This document shows, in pieces, positions 47,854 to 57,274 of a stretch of DNA of 64,000 bases. The DNA comes from Actinomycetota bacterium (GTDB taxonomy: Bacteria > Actinomycetota > Actinomycetes > S36-B12), in assembly GCA_030645615.1 (NCBI GenBank), contig JAUSNB010000036.1, positions 1 through 64,000 of the forward strand, given 5' to 3'. The position numbers were made by a program, and so were the translations under genes. Positions within the stretch are counted from its first letter, which is position 1. Each line of letters opens with the position of its first letter. Under the pieces are notes generated by a model. The model searched no databases, had not been told where the DNA came from, and saw only the letters and a program-made list of their open reading frames with translations.

Positions 47854-49904
47854 CGCTCGCCCAGACCCATGCTCCCGCGCGGCCGCGCATCGGCTCCGGT
47901 GCCTTTGAGCCGAAGGCCCTGGTCACCTCGCTGCCCGATGCCATGCGCAAGCTTGATCCCCGGGTGATGTGGCGCAACCCGGTGATGTTCGTCGTGCTGA
48001 TCGGATCCGCGCTCACGACCGCGGCTGCGATCGTCGAGCCGAGCGTGTTCGCCTGGTCGGTGACTGTATGGCTGTGGCTGACCGCTGTCTTCGCCAACCT
48101 CGCCGAGGCGGTGGCCGAGGGACGGGGCCGCGCCCAGGCCGCGACCCTGCGGGCGACGCGCCGCGACACGATGGCCCGGCTCCTGGGTGGCGACGGGGCC
48201 GAGGCGGTCGTCCCGGCGACGGACCTGACGGTCGGTGACCTCGTGGTCTGCGAGGCCGGTGACGTGATCCCCGGCGATGGGGACGTGATCGAGGGCGTGG
48301 CCAGCGTCGACGAGTCGGCGATTACTGGTGAGTCCGCGCCCGTGATCCGGGAGAGCGGCGGTGACCGAAGCGCTGTCACCGGCGGCACGAAGGTGCTGTC
48401 CGACCGCATCGTCGTGCAGGTGACGGCCGCGCCTGGACACACCTTCATCGACCGAATGATCGCCCTCGTGGAGGGGGCCAGTCGGCAGAAGACCCCCAAC
48501 GAGGTGGCCCTCAACATCCTGCTGGCATCGCTGACGATCGTGTTCCTGCTCGTCGTCATGACGCTTTCGCCGCTGGCGGCCTACTCGGGGACGACGACGA
48601 GCGTGATCGTGCTGGTGGCTCTCCTGGTGTGCCTCATCCCGACGACGATCGGAGCGCTGCTGTCAGCGATCGGCATCGCCGGCATGGATCGACTCGTGCA
48701 GCGCAACGTGCTGGCGATGTCCGGCCGCGCGGTGGAGGCGGCCGGTGACGTGTCGACTCTCCTGCTGGACAAGACCGGCACGATCACCCTCGGCAACAGG
48801 CAGGCGGTCGAGCTCCTGCCGGCCCCAGGGGTGGGCATCGAGGAGGTCGCCGACGCCGCGCAGCTCAGCAGCCTGGCCGACGAGACGCCGGAAGGGCGCT
48901 CGATCGTCGTCCTGTGCAAGGAGCGCCACGGGCTGCGCGCCCGCGAGGAGGGTGTCCTGCGCGACGCCGCCTGGGTGCCCTTCACGGCGCAGACGCGCAT
49001 GAGCGGCGTCGACGTCGACGGCCGCACGGTGCGCAAGGGAGCGGCCGGCGCGGTCTTCGCGTACGTCGCCGCCGCTGGGGGGCAGACCCCGCCCGCCGTC
49101 GCCGCCGCCGTCGATGCCATCTCGGCCGCGGGTGGCACCCCCCTCGTCGTCGCGGACGGCCCGCGCATCCTGGGCGTCATCCACCTGAAGGACGTCGTCA
49201 AGGAGGGCATCCGCGAGCGCTTCGACGAATTGCGTCGGATGGGCATCCGCACCGTGATGATCACGGGTGACAACCCGATGACGGCGCGCGCGATCGCGGA
49301 GGAGGCGGGCGTCGACGACTTCCTCGCCGAGGCCACGCCCGAGGACAAGATGGCGCTCATCAAGCGGGAGCAGGAGGGCGGCCGGCTGGTCGCCATGACG
49401 GGCGACGGCACGAATGACGCGCCCGCCCTGGCCCAGGCAGACGTAGGGGTGGCGATGAACACCGGGACGTCGGCCGCCAAGGAGGCTGGCAACATGGTCG
49501 ACCTGGATTCCAATCCGACGAAGCTCATTGACATCGTCGAGATCGGCAAGCAGCTGCTCATCACGCGGGGGTCGCTGACGACCTTCTCGGTGGCGAACGA
49601 CATCGCCAAGTACTTCGCGATCATCCCCGCGCTGTTCGTGGTCGCCTACCCGGGACTCGACACGCTCAACGTCATGCGGTTGTCGAGCCCCAACTCGGCG
49701 ATCCTGTCGGCCGTCATCTTCAACGCGCTCGTCATCGTCGCGCTCATCCCGCTTGCCCTGCGCGGCGTCCGGTACCGCCCGGCTAGCGCTTCCAGACTGC
49801 TAAGCCGCAACCTGCTGGTCTACGGACTCGGGGGCGTGCTCGTGCCCTTCGCGGGGATCAAGCTCATCGACCTTGTCGTCTCGCAGATCCCGGGAATGGG
49901 GTGA
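47850..49904 (+). CDS. kdpB: KdpB, P-type ATPase subunit
   Basis: A 684-aa P-type ATPase. The phosphorylated aspartate is D307 in [11 protein letters not shown], the actuator loop is TGESAP and the hinge is [24 protein letters not shown]. The length and Asp number equal those of the well-studied enterobacterial enzyme. It powers K+ uptake through KdpA. Joined by ATGA overlaps to kdpA and kdpC. Confidence 0.98.
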   Translation: MTLAQTHAPARPRIGSGAFEPKALVTSLPDAMRKLDPRVMWRNPVMFVVLIGSALTTAAAIVEPSVFAWSVTVWLWLTAVFANLAEAVAEGRGRAQAATLRATRRDTMARLLGGDGAEAVVPATDLTVGDLVVCEAGDVIPGDGDVIEGVASVDESAITGESAPVIRESGGDRSAVTGGTKVLSDRIVVQVTAAPGHTFIDRMIALVEGASRQKTPNEVALNILLASLTIVFLLVVMTLSPLAAYSGTTTSVIVLVALLVCLIPTTIGALLSAIGIAGMDRLVQRNVLAMSGRAVEAAGDVSTLLLDKTGTITLGNRQAVELLPAPGVGIEEVADAAQLSSLADETPEGRSIVVLCKERHGLRAREEGVLRDAAWVPFTAQTRMSGVDVDGRTVRKGAAGAVFAYVAAAGGQTPPAVAAAVDAISAAGGTPLVVADGPRILGVIHLKDVVKEGIRERFDELRRMGIRTVMITGDNPMTARAIAEEAGVDDFLAEATPEDKMALIKREQEGGRLVAMTGDGTNDAPALAQADVGVAMNTGTSAAKEAGNMVDLDSNPTKLIDIVEIGKQLLITRGSLTTFSVANDIAKYFAIIPALFVVAYPGLDTLNVMRLSSPNSAILSAVIFNALVIVALIPLALRGVRYRPASASRLLSRNLLVYGLGGVLVPFAGIKLIDLVVSQIPGMG

Positions 49905-50482
49905 CCGGAATGAACCTCTTCCTGAGGCAGGCCTGGGTGGCCCTGCGCGTGCTTGCTCTCATGAGCGTGGTCCTCGGCATCGTCTACCCGCTCGTTGTCC
50001 TGGGCGTCGGCCGCATGCTCCCGACAGCCGCCGACGGCTCGCTCGTGACGGACGCCGCCGGCGTCGTGGTGGGATCCTCGCTCATCGGGCAGCCGTTCGA
50101 CACCGACGAGTGGTTCCAGCCTCGCCCCTCGGCTGGCGGATACGACCCGATGGCGACCGGCGGCTCGAACCTGGCGGCCGACAATCCGGTGCTCGTCCAG
50201 CAGGTCGGCGAGCGCCAGGCGGCCGCGGCCGCCCGGGACGGAGTCGAGCCCGCCGCCGTTCCCGCCGACGCCGTGACCGCGTCGGCCAGTGGGCTGGATC
50301 CCCACATCAGCCCGCAGTACGCGCAGCAGCAGGTCGGCCGCGTCGCTGCCGCACGGGGACTCGACCCTTCGGTCGTGGCGACCCTGGTGTCGCAGCACAC
50401 GGAGGGCCGGCTGCTCGGCTTCATTGGCGAGCCCCGCGTCAACGTACTCGTGCTCAACCTCGCGTTGGAGGGGCTGGGGTGA
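49901..50482 (+). CDS. kdpC: KdpC subunit
   Basis: A 193-aa protein with one N-terminal helix ([23 protein letters not shown]) and an exported domain with the family motifs [29 protein letters not shown] and [15 protein letters not shown]. It stabilises the KdpFABC complex and helps ATP binding by KdpB. The ATG overlaps the kdpB stop; its own stop overlaps the kdpD GTG. Confidence 0.96.
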   Translation: MTGMNLFLRQAWVALRVLALMSVVLGIVYPLVVLGVGRMLPTAADGSLVTDAAGVVVGSSLIGQPFDTDEWFQPRPSAGGYDPMATGGSNLAADNPVLVQQVGERQAAAAARDGVEPAAVPADAVTASASGLDPHISPQYAQQQVGRVAAARGLDPSVVATLVSQHTEGRLLGFIGEPRVNVLVLNLALEGLG

Positions 50483-53028
50483 TCGAGCCGGTCGCCACCT
50501 CGACCGACAGCCCGGACAATGGGCACGTGACTCGCGGTCAGTTGCGCATCTACCTCGGCGCCGCACCAGGCGTCGGCAAGACGTACGCGATGCTCGGCGA
50601 GGCGCGCCGTCGGATCGAGCGTGGCACCGACGTCGTGGTCGGCCTCGTGGAAACGCACGGCCGACGCCACACCGCAGCGATGATCGAGGGGCTGGAAGTC
50701 ACCCCGCGGCGCGCGGTCCAGCATCGCGGCGCCCAGTTCGAGGAGATGGACGTCGATGCGATCCTCGTCCGCAGGCCCCAGGTCGTGCTCGTGGACGAGC
50801 TGGCCCACACCAACGTGCCCGGCTCGCGCAACACAAAGAGATGGCAGGACATCGACGAGCTGCTCGATGCCGGGATCGACGTCATTTCCACGGTCAACAT
50901 CCAGCACCTCGAGTCCCTGAACGACGTCGTCGAGGCCATTACGGGCATCAAGCAGCGGGAGACCGTCCCTGACTCCGTGGTGCGCGCCGCCGACCAGCTG
51001 GAGCTCGTGGACATGAGCCCGGAGTCGCTGCGTCGCCGGATGGCGCACGGAAACGTCTACGCGCCGGAGAAAGTCGACGCGGCGATGGGCAACTACTTCC
51101 GGGTCGGGAACCTCACGGCCCTGCGGGAGCTGGCCTTGCTGTGGCTGGCCGACCGGGTGGAGGAGGGCCTGGAACGGTACCGGGCCGACCATGGCATCCA
51201 TGACACCTGGGCGGCGCGCACCCGCATCGTCGTCGCGCTCTCGGGGGGCCCCGAGGGGGAGCCGCTGCTGCGTCGCGGGGCGATGATCTCCGGCCGCAGC
51301 GCGGGCCGAGCGCTGGTGGGGGTGCACGTCGTCCGGGGCGACGGCACCCTCGGCGCCTCGCCCGACGAGGTCGCCCGGCTGCGCCAGCTCACCGAGGACC
51401 TCGGCGGCTCGTTCCACACCGTCGTGGGCGAGGACGTGGCGGCAGCGGTGCTGGACTTCACGAGATCGGTCAACGGCACCCAGGTCGTCGTGGGCTCCTC
51501 CCGGCGCGGGCGGCTGAGCCTGGCCCTGCGACCAAGCACCGTGGACCTCATCGTCCGGGATTCGGGCGACATCGACGTGCATGTCGTCACTCACGAGCGG
51601 GCCGCGTCGCGGCGTGCCCACCGGCGGCAGCACCGCCCGGGCACCCGGGGCGTGTGGGCCTGGGTGCTGGCGATCGCCATACCGGCCGTCATGACGTTCG
51701 CCCTTCGGCCGTTCGCCGATTCCCTCAGCCTGACGACAGTGCTGCTTGCCTACCTGCTCGGGGTCGTCGCCACCTCGCTCATCGGCGGCCTGGTCCCCGC
51801 CATCGTCAGCGCGGTGCTGGCTGGCCTCGCGGCCAACTACTACTTCATCGACCCGATCCACACGTTCACCGTCTCGGACCCGGAGAACGCCTTCGCCATC
51901 GCCGTGTTCGTCCTCGTGGCGGCCGTCGTGGCGACGATCGTCGACCGCAGCAGCGCGCGTGCGCAGGAGGCGGCCCGCCGTCGCGCCGAGGCGAACGTCC
52001 TCGCCTCGCTGTCGGCCGGCGTGCTCGGGCGGGGCAACGGGGTCCAGGCGCTGCTCGACCAGGCCTGCGAGACGTTCGGCATGCGCAGCGCGGCGCTGTT
52101 CGAGGAGGACCCGGGGGGCCGCGACCAACTCGTGGTCGAGGTGTCAGGGGACTTCCCACCCAGGAGCCTGGACGACGCGGACGCCGTCGTTGATGCCGGC
52201 CCCGGGCTGTCGCTGGCCCTCTGCGGGCGGCCCGTGCCCGCATCGGATCGCCGGGTCCTCGACGCGTTCGCCGCCCAGGCCGGGGCCGTCCTCGAGCGCA
52301 ACCGGCTGGCCGCCCGCGCCGCGGATGCGGCCCGCCTGCGCGAGACCGACGCGGTCCGCACCGCCCTGCTCGCCGCCGTGTCGCACGACGTGCGCACGCC
52401 GGTCGCCGGCATCAAGGCCGCCCTGGCCACCGTGCTCGACGACGAGCTCGCCATCGACCCCTCCGACCGGCGGGCGCTCCTGCTCAGCGCGGCCGAGGCG
52501 GCCGATCGCCTCGATGCACTGCTGGCCAACCTGCTCGACCTGAGCCGCTTGCAGACCGGCGCGGTCCGGGCGCTGATGGAGGCGGTATCGATCGACGAGG
52601 TGGTCCAGCGGGCGCTCCAGGGCCTGCCCGCGGGGCGCGTCATCGACGAGACGGACGAATCCCTCCCGTTCATCGTCACCGACGCGGGGCTGCTCGAGCG
52701 GGTGGTCGCGAACCTGGTCGAGAACGCCATCCGGCATTCCGCCGCCGACCAGCCGGTGCGGCTGTGCGCGGCCACGGTGCCCGGCTCACGGCTGGAACTG
52801 CGGATCATCGACCAGGGTCCGGGCGTGGCCACGTCCGACCGGGACCGGATGTTCGAGCCGTTCCAGCGACTCGGCGATGCACCGGCCGGGACGGGCGTGG
52901 GGCTGGGGCTCGCGGTGGCGCGGGGCCTGGCCGAGGCGGTCGATGCCACCCTCGAGGCCGAGGATACCCCGGGCGGGGGCCTGACCATGGTGGTGTCGCT
53001 CCCGCTGGCGGGAGCCGGGCAGCCATGA
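50479..53028 (+). CDS. kdpD: KdpD sensor histidine kinase
   Basis: An 849-aa sensor. The N-terminal KdpD domain has Walker A GAAPGVGKTYAM (27-38) and Walker B VVLVDELAHTN, followed by a USP-like domain (about 240-375), four membrane helices (about 390-485), a GAF-like region and the kinase core with H636 in AVSHDVRTP, NLVENAIRHS and VGLGLAVARG. It senses low K+ and osmotic state and phosphorylates KdpE. The GTG at 50479 overlaps the kdpC stop (GTGA). Confidence 0.96.
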   Translation: MIEPVATSTDSPDNGHVTRGQLRIYLGAAPGVGKTYAMLGEARRRIERGTDVVVGLVETHGRRHTAAMIEGLEVTPRRAVQHRGAQFEEMDVDAILVRRPQVVLVDELAHTNVPGSRNTKRWQDIDELLDAGIDVISTVNIQHLESLNDVVEAITGIKQRETVPDSVVRAADQLELVDMSPESLRRRMAHGNVYAPEKVDAAMGNYFRVGNLTALRELALLWLADRVEEGLERYRADHGIHDTWAARTRIVVALSGGPEGEPLLRRGAMISGRSAGRALVGVHVVRGDGTLGASPDEVARLRQLTEDLGGSFHTVVGEDVAAAVLDFTRSVNGTQVVVGSSRRGRLSLALRPSTVDLIVRDSGDIDVHVVTHERAASRRAHRRQHRPGTRGVWAWVLAIAIPAVMTFALRPFADSLSLTTVLLAYLLGVVATSLIGGLVPAIVSAVLAGLAANYYFIDPIHTFTVSDPENAFAIAVFVLVAAVVATIVDRSSARAQEAARRRAEANVLASLSAGVLGRGNGVQALLDQACETFGMRSAALFEEDPGGRDQLVVEVSGDFPPRSLDDADAVVDAGPGLSLALCGRPVPASDRRVLDAFAAQAGAVLERNRLAARAADAARLRETDAVRTALLAAVSHDVRTPVAGIKAALATVLDDELAIDPSDRRALLLSAAEAADRLDALLANLLDLSRLQTGAVRALMEAVSIDEVVQRALQGLPAGRVIDETDESLPFIVTDAGLLERVVANLVENAIRHSAADQPVRLCAATVPGSRLELRIIDQGPGVATSDRDRMFEPFQRLGDAPAGTGVGLGLAVARGLAEAVDATLEAEDTPGGGLTMVVSLPLAGAGQP

Positions 53029-53708
53029 CGCGGGTGCTGGTCGTCGACGACGAGGCGGCCCTGGCCCGGGCACTCGCGGTGAACCTGCGGGCCCGCGGCT
53101 TCGACGTCGACATCGCACCGACCGGGCGCGCCGCACTCGACCTCGTGTCTCGGACGCGCCCTGATGTCGTCGTGCTCGACCTGGGCCTGCCCGACCTCGA
53201 CGGCATCGAGGTGCTGCATGGCATCCGCGGATGGAGCAACGTGCCGGTGGTCGTGCTTTCCGCACGCAGCACGGGAGCCGAGAAGGTCGCGGCCCTGGAT
53301 GCGGGTGCCGACGACTACGTGACCAAGCCCTTCGAGATGAACGAACTGTTGGCACGGGTGCGCGCGGCCGCGCGGCGCGGGCAGGTGGCCGGGCCGGCCT
53401 CCGGGCCGGACGTCGTGAGCACCGAGGCCTTCGAGGTCGACCTGGCTGCGGGCATCGTCACCCGGGGAGGCGTACAGGTCAGGCTGACGCCGACCGAGTA
53501 CCACCTCCTGGAGGTGCTTGCCCGCAACGCCGGGCGCCTCGTCTCCCAGCAGCAGTTGCTGACCGATGTCTGGGGACCGGGGTACGAGAAGGAGCAGCAC
53601 TACCTGCGGGTGTACATGGCGCAATTGCGCCGCAAGCTGGAGCCTGACCCGGCCCGTCCCCGCCACCTGATCACCGAGCCTGGCCTGGGCTACCGGCTCG
53701 ACCCGTAG
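53025..53708 (+). CDS. kdpE: KdpE response regulator
   Basis: A 227-aa OmpR-type regulator. The receiver has LVVDDEAAL, phosphorylated D52 in VVLDLGLPDLDG and the switch Lys in DYVTKPF. The DNA-binding winged helix ends with LRRKLEPDPARPRHLITEPGLGYRL. It activates kdp transcription. The start overlaps the kdpD stop (ATGA). The direct repeats at 45972-46023 are its likely target. Confidence 0.97.
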   Translation: MTRVLVVDDEAALARALAVNLRARGFDVDIAPTGRAALDLVSRTRPDVVVLDLGLPDLDGIEVLHGIRGWSNVPVVVLSARSTGAEKVAALDAGADDYVTKPFEMNELLARVRAAARRGQVAGPASGPDVVSTEAFEVDLAAGIVTRGGVQVRLTPTEYHLLEVLARNAGRLVSQQQLLTDVWGPGYEKEQHYLRVYMAQLRRKLEPDPARPRHLITEPGLGYRLDP

Positions 53709-53769
53709 CCATTGACACTCGGCGCGCGTCGGGGGAGCCTTGGCCGGTCGGGGGCAGGCGGGAGGCGCG

Positions 53770-54336
53770 ATGTCCTGGCTCGTCGCCATGGTGCTGAGTT
53801 CAGTGATGGCGGGACCGGCGGTGCCCACGGCGACAATCGCGACCGTAACCTTCACGATGGAGGGCTACGCGAATCTCGTCCGGATCGTGCCCGAGTTCCA
53901 GCTCGGCAAGGTGTACCTCGACGGACATGGACTGCTGAACAATGCGGCCGGGACGGTCAGTGGCGGCACGTCGACGCGCAACGATTACCTGAACTACCCC
54001 GAAGCCGCGATGGAGACGCAGGTCATCGGATGGGCCTACTCCGCTTCCCCGCACGGGACACGCAAGACCCTCGTGCTCACCGTCCGGGTCACGGCAAGCA
54101 ACGACTCAGTGGACTGCGTGGTCGGGACGGTGGGCACCGTGACCCTGATCGACGATGACCGGCGCATGAAGAACGGCCAGCGGCGGGACAAGATCACCCA
54201 GATCTACCCGAGCGACGCATGCCCGTCGTTTGTGCAGGGAGTGAGCAACAAGGACGCCGCGCACCTCGGGCCAACATCGGGTGGACGGGGCGGCGGCCAG
54301 TGGGCCGAGGTGGAGATCACCACCACCACGGGCTGA
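53770..54336 (+). CDS. Secreted hypothetical protein (188 aa)
   Basis: Begins with a signal peptide ([20 protein letters not shown], cleavage near residue 20) and GGGAGG upstream. The mature part is rich in Thr, Val, Gly and Asn, predicted beta, with a central [13 protein letters not shown] strand and two cysteines (DSVDCVV and SDACPSF) that could form a disulfide. No family recognised. TTGACA lies 50 bp upstream, so it is probably a separate unit after kdpE. Confidence 0.65.
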   Translation: MSWLVAMVLSSVMAGPAVPTATIATVTFTMEGYANLVRIVPEFQLGKVYLDGHGLLNNAAGTVSGGTSTRNDYLNYPEAAMETQVIGWAYSASPHGTRKTLVLTVRVTASNDSVDCVVGTVGTVTLIDDDRRMKNGQRRDKITQIYPSDACPSFVQGVSNKDAAHLGPTSGGRGGGQWAEVEITTTTG

Positions 54337-54364
54337 GGCCGCTGCTGCTGCCTATGCTCCGGTC

Positions 54365-55393
54365 ATGAGGGCGCTCGCCAAGATCACGGCCGGGCCGGGC
54401 CTGTCCATGGTCGACCTGCCGGTGCCCGACGCCGGCATCAACGATGTGCTGATCAAGGTCCTGCGCACGGGCATCTGCGGCACCGACCTCCACATCGACG
54501 CCTGGGACGACTGGGCAGCCCAGCGCATCAAGCCACCCCTGGTCATCGGGCACGAGTTCGTCGGCGAGATCGCAGCAGTGGGCTCCAACGTGAACGACTT
54601 CCAGCCGGGCGACATCGTCAGCGGGGAGGGCCATCTGGTATGCGGTCGCTGCCGCAACTGCATGGCCGGGCGGCGCCACCTGTGCTCAGACACGTCCGGG
54701 CTCGGCGTTGACCGGCAGGGCTGCTTCGCGGAGTTCGTGTGCCTGCCCATGACCAACGTGTGGCGGCACGCCGACGGCGTCTCGCTGGACGTGGCGGCGA
54801 TCTTCGACCCGTTCGGCAATGCCGTGCATTGCGTCACGCAGTTCCCCGTGCTCGGGGAGGACGTCCTCATCACAGGAGCCGGGCCGATCGGGCTCATGGC
54901 GGCTGCGGTCGCCCGGCACGCGGGCGCGCGGTTCATCGTCATCACCGACGTCAATCCGCACAGGCTGGAGATCGCGCGACGGCTCGGGGTGACGGTGGCC
55001 CTCGACGTGCGCTCAGGGACCCTCGCGGAGGTGCAGTGCGATCTCGGCATGGCCGAGGGGTTCGACGTAGGCCTGGAGATGTCAGGCCACCCATCTGCAC
55101 TGCCCGACATGGTGGCCAACATGGCCCACGGCGGCCGGATCGCCCTGCTAGGCATCGGCACGCAGGCACCGGAGATCGACTGGCACAAGGTCGTGTTCAA
55201 CATGCTGACTATCCGCGGGATCTACGGCCGCGAGATGTACGAGACGTGGTACGCCATGACCGTGATGCTGCAGTCCGGGCTCGACGTCAGCCCGGTCATC
55301 ACGCACCGCTACGTAGCCGACGACTTCCGCGCGGCGTTCCACGCCGCCGAGGGCGGCGACGCATGCAAGGTGATCCTCGACTGGGAGGCATAG
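54365..55393 (+). CDS. tdh: L-threonine 3-dehydrogenase
   Basis: A 342-aa medium-chain zinc dehydrogenase. Catalytic-zinc residues are in [10 protein letters not shown] and GHEFVGEI, the structural-zinc cysteines in [15 protein letters not shown], and the NAD site is [10 protein letters not shown]. The [11 protein letters not shown] segment near the end is typical of Tdh. It oxidises threonine to 2-amino-3-oxobutanoate. The ATG at 54365 gives the family length. The kbl gene follows after 3 bp. Confidence 0.95.
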   Translation: MRALAKITAGPGLSMVDLPVPDAGINDVLIKVLRTGICGTDLHIDAWDDWAAQRIKPPLVIGHEFVGEIAAVGSNVNDFQPGDIVSGEGHLVCGRCRNCMAGRRHLCSDTSGLGVDRQGCFAEFVCLPMTNVWRHADGVSLDVAAIFDPFGNAVHCVTQFPVLGEDVLITGAGPIGLMAAAVARHAGARFIVITDVNPHRLEIARRLGVTVALDVRSGTLAEVQCDLGMAEGFDVGLEMSGHPSALPDMVANMAHGGRIALLGIGTQAPEIDWHKVVFNMLTIRGIYGREMYETWYAMTVMLQSGLDVSPVITHRYVADDFRAAFHAAEGGDACKVILDWEA

Positions 55394-55396
55394 GCG

Positions 55397-56578
55397 ATGT
55401 ACGGGAAGGTGCGCGAGCAGCTGGCGGGTGAGTTGGCTGCCATCGACGAGGCCGGCCTGACCAAGGGCGAGCGGGTCATCACGACCCCGCAGGGCGCCCA
55501 TGTCGAGGTGGCCGGCCGGCGCGTGCTGAACCTGTGCGCCAACAACTACCTCGGCCTGGCCGACCATCCCGACGTCGTGGCGGCCGCCCATCGGGCACTC
55601 GATGACCACGGCTTCGGGATGGCGTCCGTGCGCTTCATCTGCGGGACGCAGGACCTGCACACGCAGCTCGAGGCAGCGCTCAGCGAATTCCTCGGCACCG
55701 ACGCCACGATCCTGTACGGCTCGTGCTTCGACGCCAACGGTGGCCTGTTCGAGACCCTGCTCGGCCCGGACGACGCGGTCATCTCCGACGCGCTCAACCA
55801 CGCCTCCATCATCGATGGCATCCGGCTCAGCCGGGCCACCCGGCTGCGCTACGCCAACTCCGACATGGCCGATCTCGAGGCACGGCTGGTTGAGTCGGCG
55901 GGGGCGAGGCGCCGGCTGGTCGTGACCGACGGCGTGTTCTCCATGGACGGGTACCTCGCCAGCCTGCCCGACATCTGCGACCTCGCGGAGCGGCACGACG
56001 CACTCGTGATGGTGGACGACTCGCATGCCGTGGGCTTCCTCGGCCCGGGCGGTCGCGGCACCCCCGCGCTGCACGGTCTGGCCGACCGGGTGGACATCGT
56101 CACCGGCACGCTGGGCAAGGCCCTCGGCGGGGCGTCTGGCGGCTACACCAGCGGGCGCGCGGAGATCATCGCCCTGCTGCGGCAGCGGTCCCGCCCCTAC
56201 CTGTTCTCGAACTCCATCCCGCCGGCTGTCGCGGGCGCGTCCCTCGCCGCGCTCCGCCTGCTGGAGGGCTCGGCGGACCTGCGCGAGCGGCTGGCCGGGA
56301 ACACGGCGTTCTTCAGGGAGCGCATGGTCGCTGCGGGATTCGCCATCCTGCCGGGAGACCATCCCATCGTGCCCGTCATGTTCGGTGATGCGCACCGTGC
56401 GGCGGCCTTCTCGCAGGGCCTTCTCGATGAGGGCGTGTATGCCGTCGCGTTCTCGTACCCGGTCGTGCCGGAGGGGCAGGCAAGGATCCGGGTGCAGCTA
56501 TCCGCGGCGCATAGCCGCGAGGACCTGCAGGAAGCGATCGACGCGTTCGTGCGGGTCAGTCGTCGACTGGCTCCGTGA
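55397..56578 (+). CDS. kbl: 2-amino-3-ketobutyrate CoA ligase (glycine C-acetyltransferase)
   Basis: A 393-aa PLP enzyme of the alpha-oxoamine synthase family: [32 protein letters not shown], the [15 protein letters not shown] Asp-His pair and the PLP lysine in [13 protein letters not shown]. It cleaves the Tdh product with CoA into glycine and acetyl-CoA. The 3-bp spacing shows a tdh-kbl operon for threonine degradation. Its last 23 bp overlap a convergent small gene. Confidence 0.95.
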   Translation: MYGKVREQLAGELAAIDEAGLTKGERVITTPQGAHVEVAGRRVLNLCANNYLGLADHPDVVAAAHRALDDHGFGMASVRFICGTQDLHTQLEAALSEFLGTDATILYGSCFDANGGLFETLLGPDDAVISDALNHASIIDGIRLSRATRLRYANSDMADLEARLVESAGARRRLVVTDGVFSMDGYLASLPDICDLAERHDALVMVDDSHAVGFLGPGGRGTPALHGLADRVDIVTGTLGKALGGASGGYTSGRAEIIALLRQRSRPYLFSNSIPPAVAGASLAALRLLEGSADLRERLAGNTAFFRERMVAAGFAILPGDHPIVPVMFGDAHRAAAFSQGLLDEGVYAVAFSYPVVPEGQARIRVQLSAAHSREDLQEAIDAFVRVSRRLAP

Positions 56579-56729
56579 TGGGCTCCTGCCCGGTCGGGGC
56601 GTAGGCGGACTCGTTCACGTGGCCGTCGACACCTGCTACCGCCTCCATGGCCTCCTCCGACGTCGTGGCCTGCCCGGCGTTCTCGGTCGTCTTCTCGGCG
56701 TCCTGCGTGGGCTGGTGGTTCGAGGTCAT
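56556..56729 (-). CDS. Small acidic hypothetical protein
   Basis: A 57-aa acidic, Thr/Glu/Gln-rich product ([21 protein letters not shown]), without hydrophobic helices and probably disordered. The ATG at 56729 is chosen because the sequence becomes compositionally uniform there; in-frame ATGs at 56804 and 56846 would give longer forms. It overlaps the end of kbl by 23 bp, tail to tail. No family recognised. Confidence 0.5.
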   Translation of the reverse strand: MTSNHQPTQDAEKTTENAGQATTSEEAMEAVAGVDGHVNESAYAPTGQEPITEPVDD

Positions 56730-56850
56730 GTCAGCCAATCCGGTAGGGGCATGAACAGTGCCGGGGCCCAGGGCAGATCGACCCTGTGGGGTCCGTTCGA
56801 CCATGTCACCCATCCCTTCTCGCGTCAATCGCCAGTGGTCGTGCAAGCGT

Positions 56851-56949
56851 TTGCCCGGTGCGGGTCCTGATCGCTACTGTGCTGGTGTTGCCCCGGACCC
56901 GGTGACTGGAGACGCCCACAGGCGTCCGTCATCAAGCCGCAAAGGGCAA
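56851..56949 (+). promoter_or_regulatory. Promoter and structured leader element, copy D
   Basis: TTGCCC (56851-56856), 18 bp, TACTGT (56875-56880). The leader begins GGTGTTGCCCCGGACCC. TTGCCC (56888-56893) pairs with GGGCAA (56944-56949), GGTGAC (56901-56906) with GTCATC (56928-56933) and GACGCC (56911-56916) with GGCGTC (56921-56926): one long nested arm. The closing 3' arm contains the AAAGGG ribosome binding site of the next gene. Confidence 0.55.
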
Positions 56950-56953
56950 TACC

Positions 56954-57157
56954 GTGGTCGTGTTCCTCGGACTTCTGCTCGCCGTTCCCTTGACCGGCCT
57001 GCTCGTCCTGTTCGATTGGTGGCATTGTGGCCACGGGCCGAGGGGCGCCTCAATTGCTTACGTCGGGCTTGAGGGCTACCGTGAAGGTGTTGCCCCGGAC
57101 CCTGGCAGCGCGTCGATCCCATTCGACGTAGCCGCTGCAAGGGAGGTACGCCGATGA
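56954..57157 (+). CDS. Small membrane protein with FDWWHC motif (67 aa)
   Basis: The first 25 residues (VVFLGLLLAVPLTGLLVL, then FDWWHC) match the 37-aa product at 1827, with the same helix and the same Asp-aromatic-Trp-His-Cys edge. The remaining 40 residues are not shared and are encoded by DNA that also carries the promoter and leader of the next gene, so the tail may be free of protein-level constraint. The GTG at 56954 follows AAAGGG. Its TGA overlaps the next ATG. Confidence 0.6.
   Translation: MVVFLGLLLAVPLTGLLVLFDWWHCGHGPRGASIAYVGLEGYREGVAPDPGSASIPFDVAAAREVRR
57054..57143 (+). promoter_or_regulatory. Promoter and structured leader element, copy E, inside the preceding gene
   Basis: TTGCTT (57054-57059), 17 bp, TACCGT (57077-57082), then GGTGTTGCCCCGGACCC. 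CGTCGA (57111-57116) pairs with TCGACG (57123-57128), GCAGCG (57105-57110) with CGCTGC (57133-57138), and CCCT (57100-57103) with AGGG (57140-57143). The last arm is part of the AAGGGAGG ribosome binding site 7 nt before the ATG at 57154. Confidence 0.55.
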
Positions 57158-57231
57158 TGACTCTCGGTGCCGTCCCGAACCTGCTCGGTGCTCTTGTGCA
57201 CTCCGTGCGCGGCAGACGCTCCTGCCCCTGA
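57154..57231 (+). CDS. Micro-peptide of 25 aa after leader E
   Basis: Reads MTLGAVPNLLGALVHSVRG after the first Met and ends RRSCP. Two adjacent ATGs (57154 and 57157) follow GGGAGG. The first ATG overlaps the stop of the FDWWHC gene (ATGA). It has a short hydrophobic stretch and a basic end, like the sequence that starts at the alternative ATG at 250 after leader A. It could be a leader peptide or a tiny membrane peptide. No family recognised. Confidence 0.45.
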   Translation: MMTLGAVPNLLGALVHSVRGRRSCP

Positions 57232-57274
57232 ACGGTCCTCGCCTCGAGCGCACGTCCAACAGAAATGGTGCAAC

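Noticed and set aside
49873-50478. Extension of the kdpD reading frame back over kdpC
   Set aside because: The extension is antisense-like in composition (Arg/Gly/Pro-rich), has no homology to KdpD, and the GTG overlapping the kdpC stop gives the normal start.
194-57143. Leaders A-E as copies of the known c-di-AMP (ydaO) or c-di-GMP-I riboswitch
   Set aside because: The characteristic conserved loops of those classes, as I remember them, are not present; only a GNRA hairpin and GC-rich stems are shared, which are generic.
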